Positions 34,090 through 45,427 of a DNA stretch of 64,000 bases are shown piece by piece. A program made the position numbers and the translations under genes. Below the pieces are notes generated by a model that ran no database searches, had not been told where the DNA came from, and worked only from the letters and a program-made list of their open reading frames with translations. The stretch lies in NCBI GenBank assembly GCA_964017145.1, contig OZ024843.1, forward strand, positions 3,091,001 through 3,155,000, written 5' to 3'. Numbering within the stretch: position 1 is the stretch's first letter; each line of letters opens with the position of its first letter. Source of the stretch: Agrocybe praecox. Lineage: Eukaryota; Basidiomycota; Agaricomycetes; Agaricales; Agrocybaceae.

Positions 34090-36547
34090 ATCCTGTGGCA
34101 GGGTGATAGAGATTGTAGGCAGTGCAGAACCTGGTGTACTTGCAGACAATTGCCCAAGCCTGATAGTCAGGTCAACAATCAACCCAACTGGCTTTATAGT
34201 ACACATGGCAGTGGCACAACTAACCCCACAAACAAGATATAGCTTGGAACCAAGCCTGCATGTTGAGGACTAAACTGTCCAATGCAAATTTGCAATAGCT
34301 AGAAAGTAAGGTATAAGTACACGACCATACACTTGAAGACAGTAGCTTGAACTTACTGTCAAGCCCTACCATAGCTGAATAGACTTGAGTAATGTGCTCT
34401 TTGCAAACATTTCAAGTGGCAGGAGTGGTGTCCTTTAGAATACTTTCCGTTTTGTTTGCCTCTAGTGGTTTAATTTGGCTGTTCAACAGTTCAAGGTCCT
34501 TTGCACAATGCTTTGTTAGAGCTGCCAACCGGCCCCGTCTCAGACGGCTCACGGGTGCCATGACATGGGTCACAGTGCCGACCTGTTGAGCAATGAGCAA
34601 CAGATGGAGCTGTCCTATCAAACACCAAATATGACCCATCTCAAGCCATCAAAACACAGCCATCATGGGCCATCAGACAGGTGGCCTGTATGACATTATG
34701 TATATTACTGTTCTTGGTTTCAATTCAATGCTCGCATACTGCCAAATACTATATACTGCCTTTGTCACTACAAAAAATGTTCAGAATATATACCAAAACT
34801 ATTTAGCATTCAAGATGTGTTCGAACGCCAACCAAATGCTGCATTCAGTGTGCAGTAAAATCACAGAACCGGACGGATGGTTCCATTCGGCATTCACCAA
34901 ACTCAGCCAAAGAACCAGACGGAACAAGACCATGGCAACACTACATACTATAGCGCATCAATAACAGACACAAAGAGGTCTGTCATAGCTTACATAATCT
35001 GTCCATCATGATGGATGACCAAATAGGTAATGATTATATCATCTATATTGGCTTGCTATGTAACAGAAAGGTTCCCCAACCTCTAAAATAACCCGATAAG
35101 GAAACTTTGCTTACTAATTTTCTGTCTTTGTTTATGTTTGCTGTAAACGTAGATGCCAAACCCTTACTGGCCCTCCTCACACTGATAATTTGAGAGTTTT
35201 CTGCCTTTGTTTATATTTGGTTTGAATGCTGCAGACAATTATTATTGCGAGCAGGGTGCACCAAGAACAGCTGCCACCAGCGTAAGGTAGTCTGGGACCT
35301 TTGTGGGACCTGATGGAGCTTATAAAGGCCATTCTAATGACCAAAAGTATCTTCGAAATATACACTATTTATAATTTATTTACTATGTATAGGTCTCGTA
35401 AATAAAACGGTAAATAATAGGGGTTTAAATGTTTAAAAATAATAAATAAATGGGAATGGTTGGAGCCTTACAGTGGATTCAAATTTTGAGTTTTCCTTTA
35501 CTCTGAGTCTGACTCCTGAGGGTTGCAACCTTGAACGTATGGTGCTTCTCAACTCTGGGCACAAATTTTTATCATGGTGTTAATGGCCTTCTAGTTTCCT
35601 CATCTTTTTCAGCATCACTGGTAGTTCACTTCATGATGGTTGCTATTTTAGAGAATATACTATTGGACATCATTGACTAGTTGAAGTTTTTTTTGAATCA
35701 ATTATCAGTGGTAATGTTACATATGCAGTATGCATACAGAATCAAATGTGTTTTCTTTCTTTCTTTTACAAGGCTCAAGGGTACATAGCTGTCATATTAA
35801 TACAGATCCTATGGGCATCTACCAGGCCAGCAAGCCATATGGCGCCAAAGGCATCCTCTAGTTCAGCAGCATATACTCAAAACCCAAAAAAGTTGCAAAA
35901 AAGATGATAAAGCAAAGAATTTATTATGCAAAACACTTGAACATAACCTCAAATATGAAGGTAAATTACCTTGGCTGAGGCCACAGCTTGGTGGCTCGGC
36001 CTAGGGCTTCTGGAATGGAAGCCAAGGCTGTGGGCTGTGTTGAGCTTGACATAGAAGCTTGGCTCAGCTCAGCTTTACAGAGCCGGCTGAGGCCGAGCTT
36101 GTACACCACTACTAACTAGTCAAGTTCAAATAGAGTTCCATGTAGATTTTGTATGGCAGGTGAGGGGGAGAGGGGAGTACTAGTGGTGGTAGCACAACAG
36201 GGCTGTAGGCTGGGTAGGGTGAACGCAAAATGAATGAGTTGCGCAAGTGAGGGATCCGGTTTGGATCCGGTCAACGATAGAAGGAGCTAGATGCCGTTCA
36301 GGAATTGAACCGGAACGAACCGAAATGAACTGTAAACTCGGCATGGCAAGCCGAGCACTTGACAAATCTCTTGACACTTGACTTGACAGACTCCTCCTGA
36401 ATCGGACTTGATAAGCAATTGTCCGTCTCGGACTCGTGTTTTGGCACAGCACATTTTGTCTACAGTATATTGGTTTTACGTTCACCATGACTTTTGTATG
36501 CATTGAATTTGTATTGAACGGGTTTCTATCTACCCATATTAAATTAA
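34090..36547. other. AT-rich region without assignable genes
   Basis: A short frame at 34,094-34,273 (+) has coding-like composition (VIEIVGSAEPGVLADNCP) but no recognised family. GC-richer, repeat-like segments occur near 34,510-34,570 and 35,970-36,100 (ggccgagcttgtacaccacta, hAT-end-like), without a partner end that I could find. Otherwise nothing recognised. Confidence 0.4.
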
Positions 36548-36595
36548 GTTAAATGTAGTGTTGTGCTAAATAGGTCGGAGTCCTAATTAGCCCCC

Positions 36596-36712
36596 GCTAA
36601 TTAGCGCAAGCCTGTCGGGAGTTCAAATTAGCATATGTTAAATAGCGCTAATTAGCCGTGCCGCTATTTGGCGCTAATTAGCCGAAAAAAACAATAATAT
36701 TAGCTAATTAGC
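36596..36712. repeat. Subterminal GCTAATTAGC palindromes, left end
   Basis: Exact GCTAATTAGC copies start at 36,596, 36,647, 36,673 and 36,703, with near copies between. They mirror the cluster at the right end (41,556-41,640). Likely transposase-binding sites, by analogy with subterminal motifs of plant and animal hAT elements. Confidence 0.75.
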
Positions 36713-36775
36713 CGGGTGAAATAGGGTCTACTAGAGCTGGGGCCTTCGGCGACGCTGAACATTCAACCATTCCTA

Positions 36776-39700
36776 CTACCACGTCTCCCACTCGTTTTCC
36801 TGAGGCACTAGGGTACACGCAGCAACATCTGCGGCTACCTTTTCCTTCCTCACTTCTGTGGCTGTGCTTGTCCCTCTAGCAGCCTCGGAGCCATGGTCTG
36901 CCAGAATATCCACATAGCGTTGGATGTTGAACTGCAAAGCCAGATCGAAATCCTTCTGGCCATACCCTGAAATATCAGGGAGTCCGTCATCCAACCAACC
37001 AAGCGGGTCCTCCACAGGGTTGCCTGCAGTAAGCTCACTCTCACTCTCTGTTTCGTGACCATCATCTATGACTTGGCTGATTTTTCTTGCAAACATCGTA
37101 TCAGGTTCTTTTTGGTGGATTGTGGCATGAATATCTCGCCAGTTAACGGTCAAAGGCTTTCGAGGCGGCTATGTTATATCTGAGGATTAGTGAAATACCG
37201 CAAACAGGTAAGTCAGGCATACCTTTTCTTGTTCCTGTGTCATATCTTCATACGCTCGTATGATTAGATGGTCCTCAACAGTGGTTATCTTCTGTCTTCT
37301 GCGTCGGGGACTGTTTAGCCATGTTACAACCGACATCGCCCTTTCATCTACTATTGAAACGGGCATTGTTGAGAAGATCTTAATTGCGAGTGCCTGTTCT
37401 GAAAGTAAGTCTGATATTTCTGGCCTCAGTCAAGTTATAACCCACTGCTAACACATCCGAATCCTCGTCCTTCAAGTGCTGCAGCCAGTACTCTCTGAGC
37501 GATTTGTTCCGTGACCGCTTCCTGACGAACGGCTCTTTTCCATCAATATATGCGCGAAACTGAGTCTTTACTGAGGCGAGGGCTTCATCTGGGGTACGAT
37601 TTGCGAGGTAAGGATTGACCTTCTTCATTGCTTCCCTTGCTTCCCTTACTGACCGGCCTTCTCTATATTCATTACCATATTCTTTTTTCAGGAGGGCAAG
37701 CAAGCTTATGCCTAGTTTTGTTACGACGTCCTTTTTGGGAGAAACCTGTGGTTCGGCTCCGTTTCTTTGAGGTAAAAGGGTGATTGTAGGAATTGCGAGT
37801 GGGTTTGGGTTTTCGAGAATAGGAGCGGCTCGGTTTGCTATGCATATATATCTAATAAGTACAGTATATGAACTTCATAGTTGAATATAACTCACCTGGA
37901 TCCAATACAAAGGCAATCAAATAGATATTCGATGCATGCTTGTTTTCGATAAGGCTTGAAAAGCGAAAATTCACAATTTGGCGGATACGTTCTTTCAGGT
38001 TAGTCGTATATTTTGATTTATCCTTATCCTTGGTTATCAAATCGTGCAGCTGTGCTACAACTGCAAGCCAGTATGTGTAAACATCGGCGGCGGTTGTTTC
38101 TTTAGCTTCTAAGCATTGGATTGCCCGCGCGAAGGGCATAAGAATTGCTCCCATTCGTTTTATATTTTTCTGAAAGTCGTGCAGATTGTCCTCATCGCCA
38201 AATATTGATGTTAGGACCTGGAAGGAATTTCGTTTTAGTTCATCCAAGAAAAGATATGTAGTCTCCTTTTACCTCGCTATCAAACTCAGGGCCTCGTTCT
38301 TCCATTATTTTCTTGAATGCAGGAATTCCATCCAAGACAGAATTCAGGGACCAGTAAATGGATCCGAATCTTGTGTCGCCAACAGATATAAGACCTCGTG
38401 ATATACCTAATTCTTTTCTTGCTTGGTCGAAGTAGGCCAGAGTGTACGTCGAAAAGCTCATGAACGAGAGAAGGTCTCGAAGCTGACTAATGACCTGTTA
38501 TAAAGATTAGATGTTTTGCGAGTTCGTTAAGTTTAATTCATACCGGTTTGAACTCAGGTAAGTTGCAGATATCTTTGCAAGCATTATGCAGATTGTGACA
38601 TGCATCAGCTAGGTTGAGAATCCTATTGTTATATCCTGAAAGTAATTGTCTAGCCTTGCGACAGTTCGCAGCATCATCCGATGTCGCACCAGCCCAATTA
38701 TAGTATCCAATTGTGTCGACGCACTATCAAAGTTCAAGGTCAGATCAGTAATCTTTGAGAATTGGAAAAAAGTTCACCTTTTTGAGCAGTTCAAAAAGAT
38801 AATCCCCTGTCTGGCTAATCTTTGTCACGTCGTCGAGCGCGAGACAAAAGGATTGTCGTTCGGGAGTAGTGGCATGGACAGTATAAAACTTCTTTTTTGA
38901 TAACTTGCCACCATCAAACGATATCATCAGATCCCTACGTCCCTTCAGATGTTCGATAATTGCTGCCCTAATCGTGGTGGCATAAGCCACGACCATATCT
39001 GTTTCAAACTTTGTTCGTGATGGTAAGATATACTTCGCATTTAATATGTTGATAAGATTTTTGAACTGGCGTTTTGCAAGGATATTTGGTGGAACACCGC
39101 AGCAGACGAGAAAATTGATGAGGGCTTCATCCGCCTTTTCCTTCAATACTTTTCGCCCTTCTTCCTGGAATGTGTTTGCAAAACTGTTTGAGCTTCCAGG
39201 ACGAATTGTAAGTTTGTTTTTAGTGTCCTTTGAATTTGGGTTAGGGGAAGAATTCGAACCAAGAATGGGCTCGGTTTTCGAACGCTTGAGTGGTTGGGCT
39301 GTAGTACCAATTGGCTCAGAGCCATCTGAGTTGATGTTGTCATGTCTTCGCTTTTCTCCGCCAATCTGATTGAGGAACTTTGTAATCAACTTTGGGTTTC
39401 CGCGAGCTATTTCTTCAACTGCATCTTGCGTCCATTCTCTATTTAATTTTGCGATGAATCCACATTTTGCCGTGTGATCCAGTATGCGTTTTCGGTTACG
39501 AGGCAATGTCCATGTCGTGTCACAGCCTGTGAAACACCATTAGACTCTGTGAGTGAATTCTCTTATTAGTTCGAAACAAATTTTTACTCACCTTTGCTTC
39601 CAACACAACGAAGAAGCTGCTGACTTGCCCCTACTTTATGACAAATCTTTGTGACTTTTCTTAAAAGTGGTAATATTCTTCGTCCACCTTCTCGATCATC

Positions 39701-41306
39701 ATCTGGTTCTGATTCTGTTTCGTATCTATCGTCATCTGTGGAGCTTAGTATTTTTGTGTCGAGCTTGCCACTTTCTGTCCGTCGACTCTTATGAAACCGT
39801 GTCTTGGACTTTTCTGGTGCATTATCACTAGCCGTGTCTTGGGCCTGGCCGACTATACTTCCAGTTTTATGCCTCTTTTCTGAAGACTGCGAGAAGACAT
39901 GACGAGGTATATCCGGCAGCTTGACAGATTTAAAGTCAGTACATGCCTCTCCGATATGATTAAATTATAAACTAACCGTTCCATTATGATTTTGAATGCA
40001 TTTAATTGCAGATGCAATTGAATCATCCAGCCAATCCTTCAATAATATGTTGTCTTCGAGGAGACAGCCCTTTCCATGGTAACCTTCGAGAACATCTGCC
40101 AATGCTTCTATTGCAGGTCCACGTCAAGGGGTATGCAAGAAATTTGGTTAGTATATAGGGTTGGTTTATTTAGTTAAGAGCCCAGGCAACCCCTCCCCCC
40201 CTCCCCCCTTACTATATAAGGCAATGATGCGATCAATTGATGGTCACGACGTCATAAATACATGTTAAATAGGGGCACTTTTATATAAAATATCAATGCC
40301 GACGTCTTTTTTTGCCTGTCCCAACCCAAAAACCTGCATTCTCTTTGCATTCATTGTCACAGAACCAATTTTCCGTTGGCTTGTGAAGCATACCACGGCA
40401 TGAGAGATGATACTGTAAATAGAATTCAGTTAAGTTACTGTTGTGCAACCTTGAGAACGACAGAATACATACATTTAAACCACATCCAGGAGCCTCACAA
40501 CGAAGCAAGTCAGTGCTTTCATTTAAATCACCACACTCTATGTCCGCACACAATACTTCTTCTGACTCAAGCATTTTAGCAGAGTGAACATGTTTTCTCG
40601 TTGATGTACGAAGAGACCCCACGGCCGGCACATCATCTGAACTCAATGCACAAACTATGGGTTCTTGAACGTCAACTTCAACTATTTTATACTTTAGTCA
40701 ATATTGATTAACATACATTAACAAGAACATACCGGCGTCGAGAGGCAGTGTTTCGATAGAGGTCTCTGTCACCAATTCATCGGATGTGACTGTTATTGAA
40801 GAAATAGGAGCATCTTCATCATCTATACTTCTGGACGATGCTGTCTCTTCAGCATCATTCTTGACCCCATCTGTTGCCTCACCCAAAGCCAAATTGGCGT
40901 CAGGATCATACCCTGCATTATTACACGTATTAACACACCATCAGTCTATTATTATTGTAAGGAGTACCTTAAAAGCTACAATAATGATAGATTTTTTTTA
41001 TTTGGTTAAGACCAACTGACCCCCCCCCCTCCCTCCCACCCTGTGTGCCTCGGCAATTTCCGGCGTACCCCTTGGTCCACGTTCTTTGATGTAGAAGATG
41101 CCTTTGTTGTTCCGTGGCAGAAAATTGGCAAGAGCTAATTCCAGCTCATTGTTAATGGCGTGAGCCACTCCTTTTCCGTTAACAATGTCTTCATCCAGGC
41201 CAAAATCCAACAGTCTGTTCAGACTGGACTCAGGAGGCGAGAGAGGCAGAGTTTCGGGAAGAGCTTTGAGGTATAGCTGAAGTTCCTTGAATTTCCCTTC
41301 GCTCAT
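36776..41306 (-). CDS. hAT transposase, multi-exon, split by a nested element
   Basis: ATG at 41,306; stop at 36,776. Exon 1 (MSEGKFKELQLYLKAL) runs to 41,083, where the nested element begins; coding continues in frame beyond it at 40,116. Next come an acidic/basic linker and a BED-like zinc-binding segment (C..TW..RNRKRILDHTAKCGF, about 39,470). A long central exon (38,745-39,506) carries the RNase-H-like start (LMISFDGGKLSKKKFYTVHA), followed by GYYNWAGATSDDAANCRKAR and FGSIYWSLNSVLDGIP. The C-terminal hAT dimerisation segment is at about 37,270-37,400 (LAIKIFSTMPVSIVDERAM). An acidic tail follows. Roughly ten exons with about 50-bp introns. Apart from the insertion no stop disrupts the exons I read, so the transposase may be recent. 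Exon borders are approximate. Confidence 0.85.
40125..41074 (-). mobile_element. 950-bp CAAGGGG-family element carrying PHD-finger exons
   Basis: Flanked by a perfect 8-bp duplication GTCCACGT (40,117-40,124 and 41,075-41,082). Ends are CAAGGGGTATGC at the left and, on the minus strand, CAAGGGGTACGCCGG at the right; both continue toward G- or C-rich tracts. It sits within a codon of the hAT transposase exon, in the same orientation as the exons it carries. Each end contains a splice-donor-like AGGG|GTA(T/C)G. It encodes no transposase. Its terminal sequence and duplication size match the elements at 23,741 and about 32,790. Confidence 0.93.
40293..40912 (-). CDS. PHD-like zinc-finger exons inside the nested element
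   Basis: Three exons on the minus strand: 40,912-40,733, 40,681-40,473 and 40,412-40,293, ending in TGA. Acceptors are aatgcag, aaaatag and tttacag; donors are G|GTATGT and T|GTATGT. All phases are consistent. The product has an acidic stretch, then a zinc-binding module with C-x4-C (CADIEC), C-x4-C (CEAPGC), H-x3-C (HLSC) and C-x3-C (CDNEC). This is the C4-H-C3 order of PHD fingers, with a basic end (GKKRRRH). There is no start codon in frame before the first acceptor. A host exon ending at 41,069, using the donor at the element's tip, would join in frame. The module is short but shows no decay. Confidence 0.7.
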
Positions 41307-41555
41307 TCTTGTTGACAGTTTTCAAGTACAGTGACTCTGAACAGGGTAGAAGTGGTACAGTATACCGTATGCAATAGATTCCTGATGGTGTGCTGGCGGT
41401 CCTCGCATTTGAATTTGCAATAATATTTCATATTACTACGAATAACTGTAGTATACCCTTTTTATCTATTTTATAATAAGATTTGTCCACCTTGGACAGT
41501 CTGGAATATAGTACAGGGCAAGTACAGGCTCTCCCTATCGGGCGCAACAAAAAGA

Positions 41556-41665
41556 GCTAATTAGCCCTATATAACAGTCGAATTTCTGGGCTCACCAACG
41601 AGTGGGCTAATTAGCCGCTGATTAGCAATGGCTAATTAGCACGTGCTAATTAGGTCAGCCTATTT
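41556..41665. repeat. Subterminal GCTAATTAGC palindromes, right end
   Basis: Exact copies start at 41,556, 41,606 and 41,631, with variants tgattagc and tgctaattagg. Counterpart of the left cluster. Confidence 0.75.
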
Positions 41666-41714
41666 AGCACAACACTAGTTAAATGTAAAGAAATTAGTGC
41701 GCCAGTTGCAATAT

Positions 41715-42859
41715 TCAGTAACCCATTAATCCATGTACTGCCCACTCATACACTCCAAGGAAAACAGCACCCCCCGCAGATATCCACAGCGTCCGCGGAA
41801 CTACGCCTGCAAACAAAGCTTTTGGTCCTTCTGAAACGTAAATTGTCCGCAGTCTAGTCAATATTGAAGGTAGTTTCTCCTTCTTCGAGTCCTGCAAAGT
41901 GTTCAGCAATAAGAATAAAAGGGTTATTAAGGAGACTAACCCGGACATCAAGCATCACACGAGTTTTCAAAACATCGAGAGGCGTTGTAGTCGCTGCCGC
42001 TATCCCCCCCGCTATGCTTCCACAGATAGCTGCCTCATGCGCATAAAGAGGTTTTCGCCCCACTTTGCGTGATAGTTGGAGTTTCAATAGCTCGTAAATT
42101 GGAAATTGGATCGACGTAAAGGGGATCTAATGAAGCATGAGGGGTAAAAAAGAAGGTGAAGGAGGTGGTCGAGATAAACGTACTTCACGCATGACAGTGA
42201 TCCCAAAACCCCTGTAGAACCCCCTCAAGCCAGTATTTCGTAGCACTATCCTCGCAGCCGCAAGCGACGATTCTCCTTGTGCGCCGTATGTTGATGTTTG
42301 CATGCGAGTTTTGATGACTTCAGTTGGGACGCGAATCAAGCATGCAGCCTGAAATTAACGAGTCAAGAAGAGGAAAGAGAGGGGATTTCGCGTGAATGGC
42401 ACATTCGTGAAAGTCTCCAAGAGAGACGCAAGGGAAAGGCCCGTACAACTTCCCCCACAGATGCTGCTAGCATGTGGTTCACAGGCGCGAGTCCGTCGCG
42501 AAAGGGCAGAATCTTCTTCATCGTTTCATAGGTGGAAAAGAAGGCAGCAGCTGTTTATTCGTATCGTCAGGATTTCCAAAGGGATTATCGTATTGATCCG
42601 TTCGACTGACCTCCAGGAGCACTGCCTATCACGACACTTCCAATGCCTTTGTACACCCCAGAAAACCCTCCGGCAGCTCTAAACCCTTGTGATGCCTGAA
42701 GCCGCGTTTTGATGGTGTCTATTGGGAAAAACAGCAAGTCCACTGAGGTCCCAGCAATACCGCCTGCCTAGTCATGAATTGAGTGGCATCCGAAAGACAT
42801 AATTTGCCATAGCGCACCAAAAGCGACTGGAGGAAGGTTGGCTTCTTTTCGAGAGACAT
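41715..42859 (-). CDS. PET8: Mitochondrial S-adenosylmethionine carrier (Pet8/SLC25A26 type)
   Basis: Six exons: 42,859-42,818, 42,767-42,611, 42,550-42,447, 42,348-42,184, 42,126-41,941 and 41,891-41,715. They give 276 residues, near the 284 of yeast Pet8. The three carrier repeats have the signature P-x-(D/E)-x-x-[25 protein letters not shown] and [42 protein letters not shown] and [15 protein letters not shown] are characteristic of the S-adenosylmethionine subgroup. It exchanges cytosolic S-adenosylmethionine for S-adenosylhomocysteine across the inner mitochondrial membrane, supplying methylation, biotin and lipoate synthesis. The start ATG directly precedes a short first exon with a GTGCGC donor. 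The hAT transposon lies immediately downstream. Confidence 0.93.
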
Positions 42860-43090
42860 GCTACGCCTTCAAAGGTTGGAAAGGAACGCCGTAGAGCAAA
42901 GACTGAAGCTAGTGACTGTCGCGTAAATACGATCTCATCACACTTTCGTCGGTCATTGAATAAAACGTGGGAAATCTTCTTGCCTTGTGATTGGACTATA
43001 ATACAAGGATATTCAACACGAAAACAGTTGTATTTCTTCAGGTGTCGGTAAGTTACACTAAGAGGTATATAAATCTGGTTATACATAGTT

Positions 43091-45049
43091 TCAAAGGTGA
43101 GCCTTCAATCCGTGCTTTTGCAACAACGCATTTTGTTTCTTCTTCAACTCCTGGGTCTTCCTTACAAGCTCAGGAGCGCGCTTCAGTTCGCGTTGACCAA
43201 CTTGCTGAATGTGAACAGCATCAGGTCCCTGGAGACGCGATACAGATTAGATATTAGGGTGTTTCTGCGGAAATAATCATTATTTCTTACGTCGGCAATG
43301 CGCAAAGTGCGGAGACCAGCCCATCGTCGCGCAAGCTCAGTATCTTGAGAGACACCTTCGGCACCAAAGGATTGGATTGCACGGTCAATGACTGTAAGAG
43401 CCATTGAAGGGACAACGAACTGTCAAAAAACAGATTAGATATTTGTCAATCACGCCAGAGATATTTTACAAACTTTGGCAATTCCAATTTCCTTTAATGC
43501 ACCCTTTGCCTGGTATTTGTCGATCTGAAAGATGAAAGAAAGTTAGAAAGAAATAGTGTATTAATTTTATTGACGCACCTGTAGAGCGGCACTCAGGACT
43601 AGAAGACGTGCAGCCTCGATTTCTGCCCGTGATTTGGCGATATCAGCAATGACAGTACCTGGTTTTGGTATAAAATTAGTAAATAAAGAGAGAAACATCA
43701 CAAGGCGACCACAAACCATGTTCATGGAGATATTTTCCAAATGTCTTGCGTCCTGGATCGGTGACACGCTCTAACATAAGATTCAATGAAGACTGAGCGA
43801 TACCAATGGAGCGCATGCAGTGATGAATCCGACCAGGTCTTGAAAGAATCCGTCAGAGTGATATTTTTATATGAAAAAAACAAATCTTACCCAAGACGAC
43901 CTTGAATAATTTCGAATCCACGACCCCATCCAAGAACGAGGTTGCTCAAGGGGACACGAACATTCTCGTAGATGATTTCACAGTGACCTTCTGGAGCATC
44001 ATCGTACCCAAATACTTGCATAGGGCGGATGACCTTGACACCAGGTGCATCAGCTGGGACAATAACCACGCTCTGCTGGTTGTACGCATTCTTATTGTGA
44101 GGGTCGCTCTTGCCCATAACAAGATGGAGCTTAGTGCGTGGATCACCAGCCCCACTGATCCACCTATACGAATATTAGAACATGTGTATACTTCGAAAGC
44201 AGTGAAGTACAAACCATTTGTGTCCATTGATAACTATTTCACTACCCTCTTGTCTGATGGAAGTACGGATGTTTTTAGCATCAGATGATGCAACTAATGT
44301 AAAAATGAGACTGGATGCGTGTAAATCGTGATGTCAACTGACCATTTTTTTCAGTCATGGCAAACGCTGAGCGAATTTCACCGTTCAAGAGCGGGACCAG
44401 CCATTTCTTCTGTTGTTCTGGGGACCCGTAGCGAGCCAAGACCTCTGCGACGCTATGAGAAAATATGCCCCATTTTAATATATATTGTAGAACTTACCCA
44501 TGTTTCCGGTATCAGGCGCGGAACAATTCATGACTTCAGGACCGATATGTCCAGCATGCGCCAAAACTTCAGCAACCACGGCATACTACTAGTCGTCAAC
44601 GACGTGCAGACAGCGTACCAGGAGCAAAATACAACGCACTTCAAGATTGCTCAAAGGCACACCGAACTCTGGATAGTGAGCCTTACTCAGGAACAAGTTC
44701 CAAAGCCCCTGTTTCTTTGCTTTCTCCTTCAGTTCAGCGATGATGGGAATGACTGTTTGCCATCTCTTGACTGGGTCATTTGGAAGTTGCAGATGGGCAA
44801 CTTTGACAGCAGGCAAAATCTCCTCCTGTGAAAACAATTGATTTATATATAAGAGATATTCAACGGGGGTGAAAGCTACGCACTTCCAAGAACTTGATGA
44901 CCTTGGCCAGCGTCTCTTTCCCATAAGGAGTGAACTTGTCTTCAATCTAAAGCAACGCATTAGATAGCACAAAGGTAGTGTATTATGCTATATCGTACCA
45001 TTGCCCATGATGATTCTGAAGTATATGCAATTACTGGATGAGGGGCCAT
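43091..45049 (-). CDS. Acyl-CoA dehydrogenase family protein
   Basis: ATG at 45,049 ([17 protein letters not shown]) and TGA at 43,091, with about nine exons. The N-terminal helical domain includes [20 protein letters not shown] and [18 protein letters not shown]. The middle beta domain has SAFAMTEK, then [19 protein letters not shown] and [19 protein letters not shown]. The C-terminal helical domain has [25 protein letters not shown] and [17 protein letters not shown]. These match the FAD-dependent acyl-CoA dehydrogenases closest to ACAD10/11 rather than the short-chain enzymes. It would oxidise acyl-CoA to enoyl-CoA in mitochondria or peroxisomes. The tail has no obvious PTS1 (ends GLKAHL). 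It shares orientation with the carrier gene, 231 bp apart. Substrate length is not predictable from this view. Confidence 0.9.
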
Positions 45050-45427
45050 GGTGGTTGGATGTAGAGGTCAATGATGGTCAAGTACGGGGTATTTGAACTG
45101 TTTAATATACGTGAAGAACGGCTACTTTAGTAACCGGTCGACTTCCGGGCTATTTTTGACTTCAAAACAAGACATTCAAGACCAAGCCTGCTTGAGCTTG
45201 AAGAAAGGGCTGTTATTTCATGGCACGGGTGCTAATACCCGACTCTAAACTACGATATACATAGGAGACGAATTAGTATGGTCAACAGTAAATTATTATG
45301 AGGTAAGATGAGATGCGCAGAGGACATATATGACTACAGCTACAATTGAACGCACGAAACACTTTAAGATAATGTTTTTCATAGATAGGCAAGAAAACAG
45401 AGCATAAAACACATACGAAGACAGGTA
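45050..45427. other. Intergenic region, dehydrogenase promoter
   Basis: 378 bp between the dehydrogenase start and the stop of the upstream transcription factor gene. It holds the 5' region of one and the 3' region of the other; no distinct element recognised. Confidence 0.6.

Larger units (their letters stand above)
36556..41677 (-). mobile_element. Complete hAT DNA transposon
   Basis: 5,122 bp flanked by a perfect duplication GTTAAATG (36,548-36,555 and 41,678-41,685). The terminal inverted repeat TAGTGTTGTGCTAAATAGG is perfect over 19 bases and extends imperfectly. Both subterminal regions hold clusters of GCTAATTAGC. It encodes a spliced transposase on the minus strand. The only visible lesion is the 950-bp element at 40,125-41,074. 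Its right end lies 37 bp from the stop codon of the carrier gene at 41,715, in that gene's presumed 3' UTR. Confidence 0.95.
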
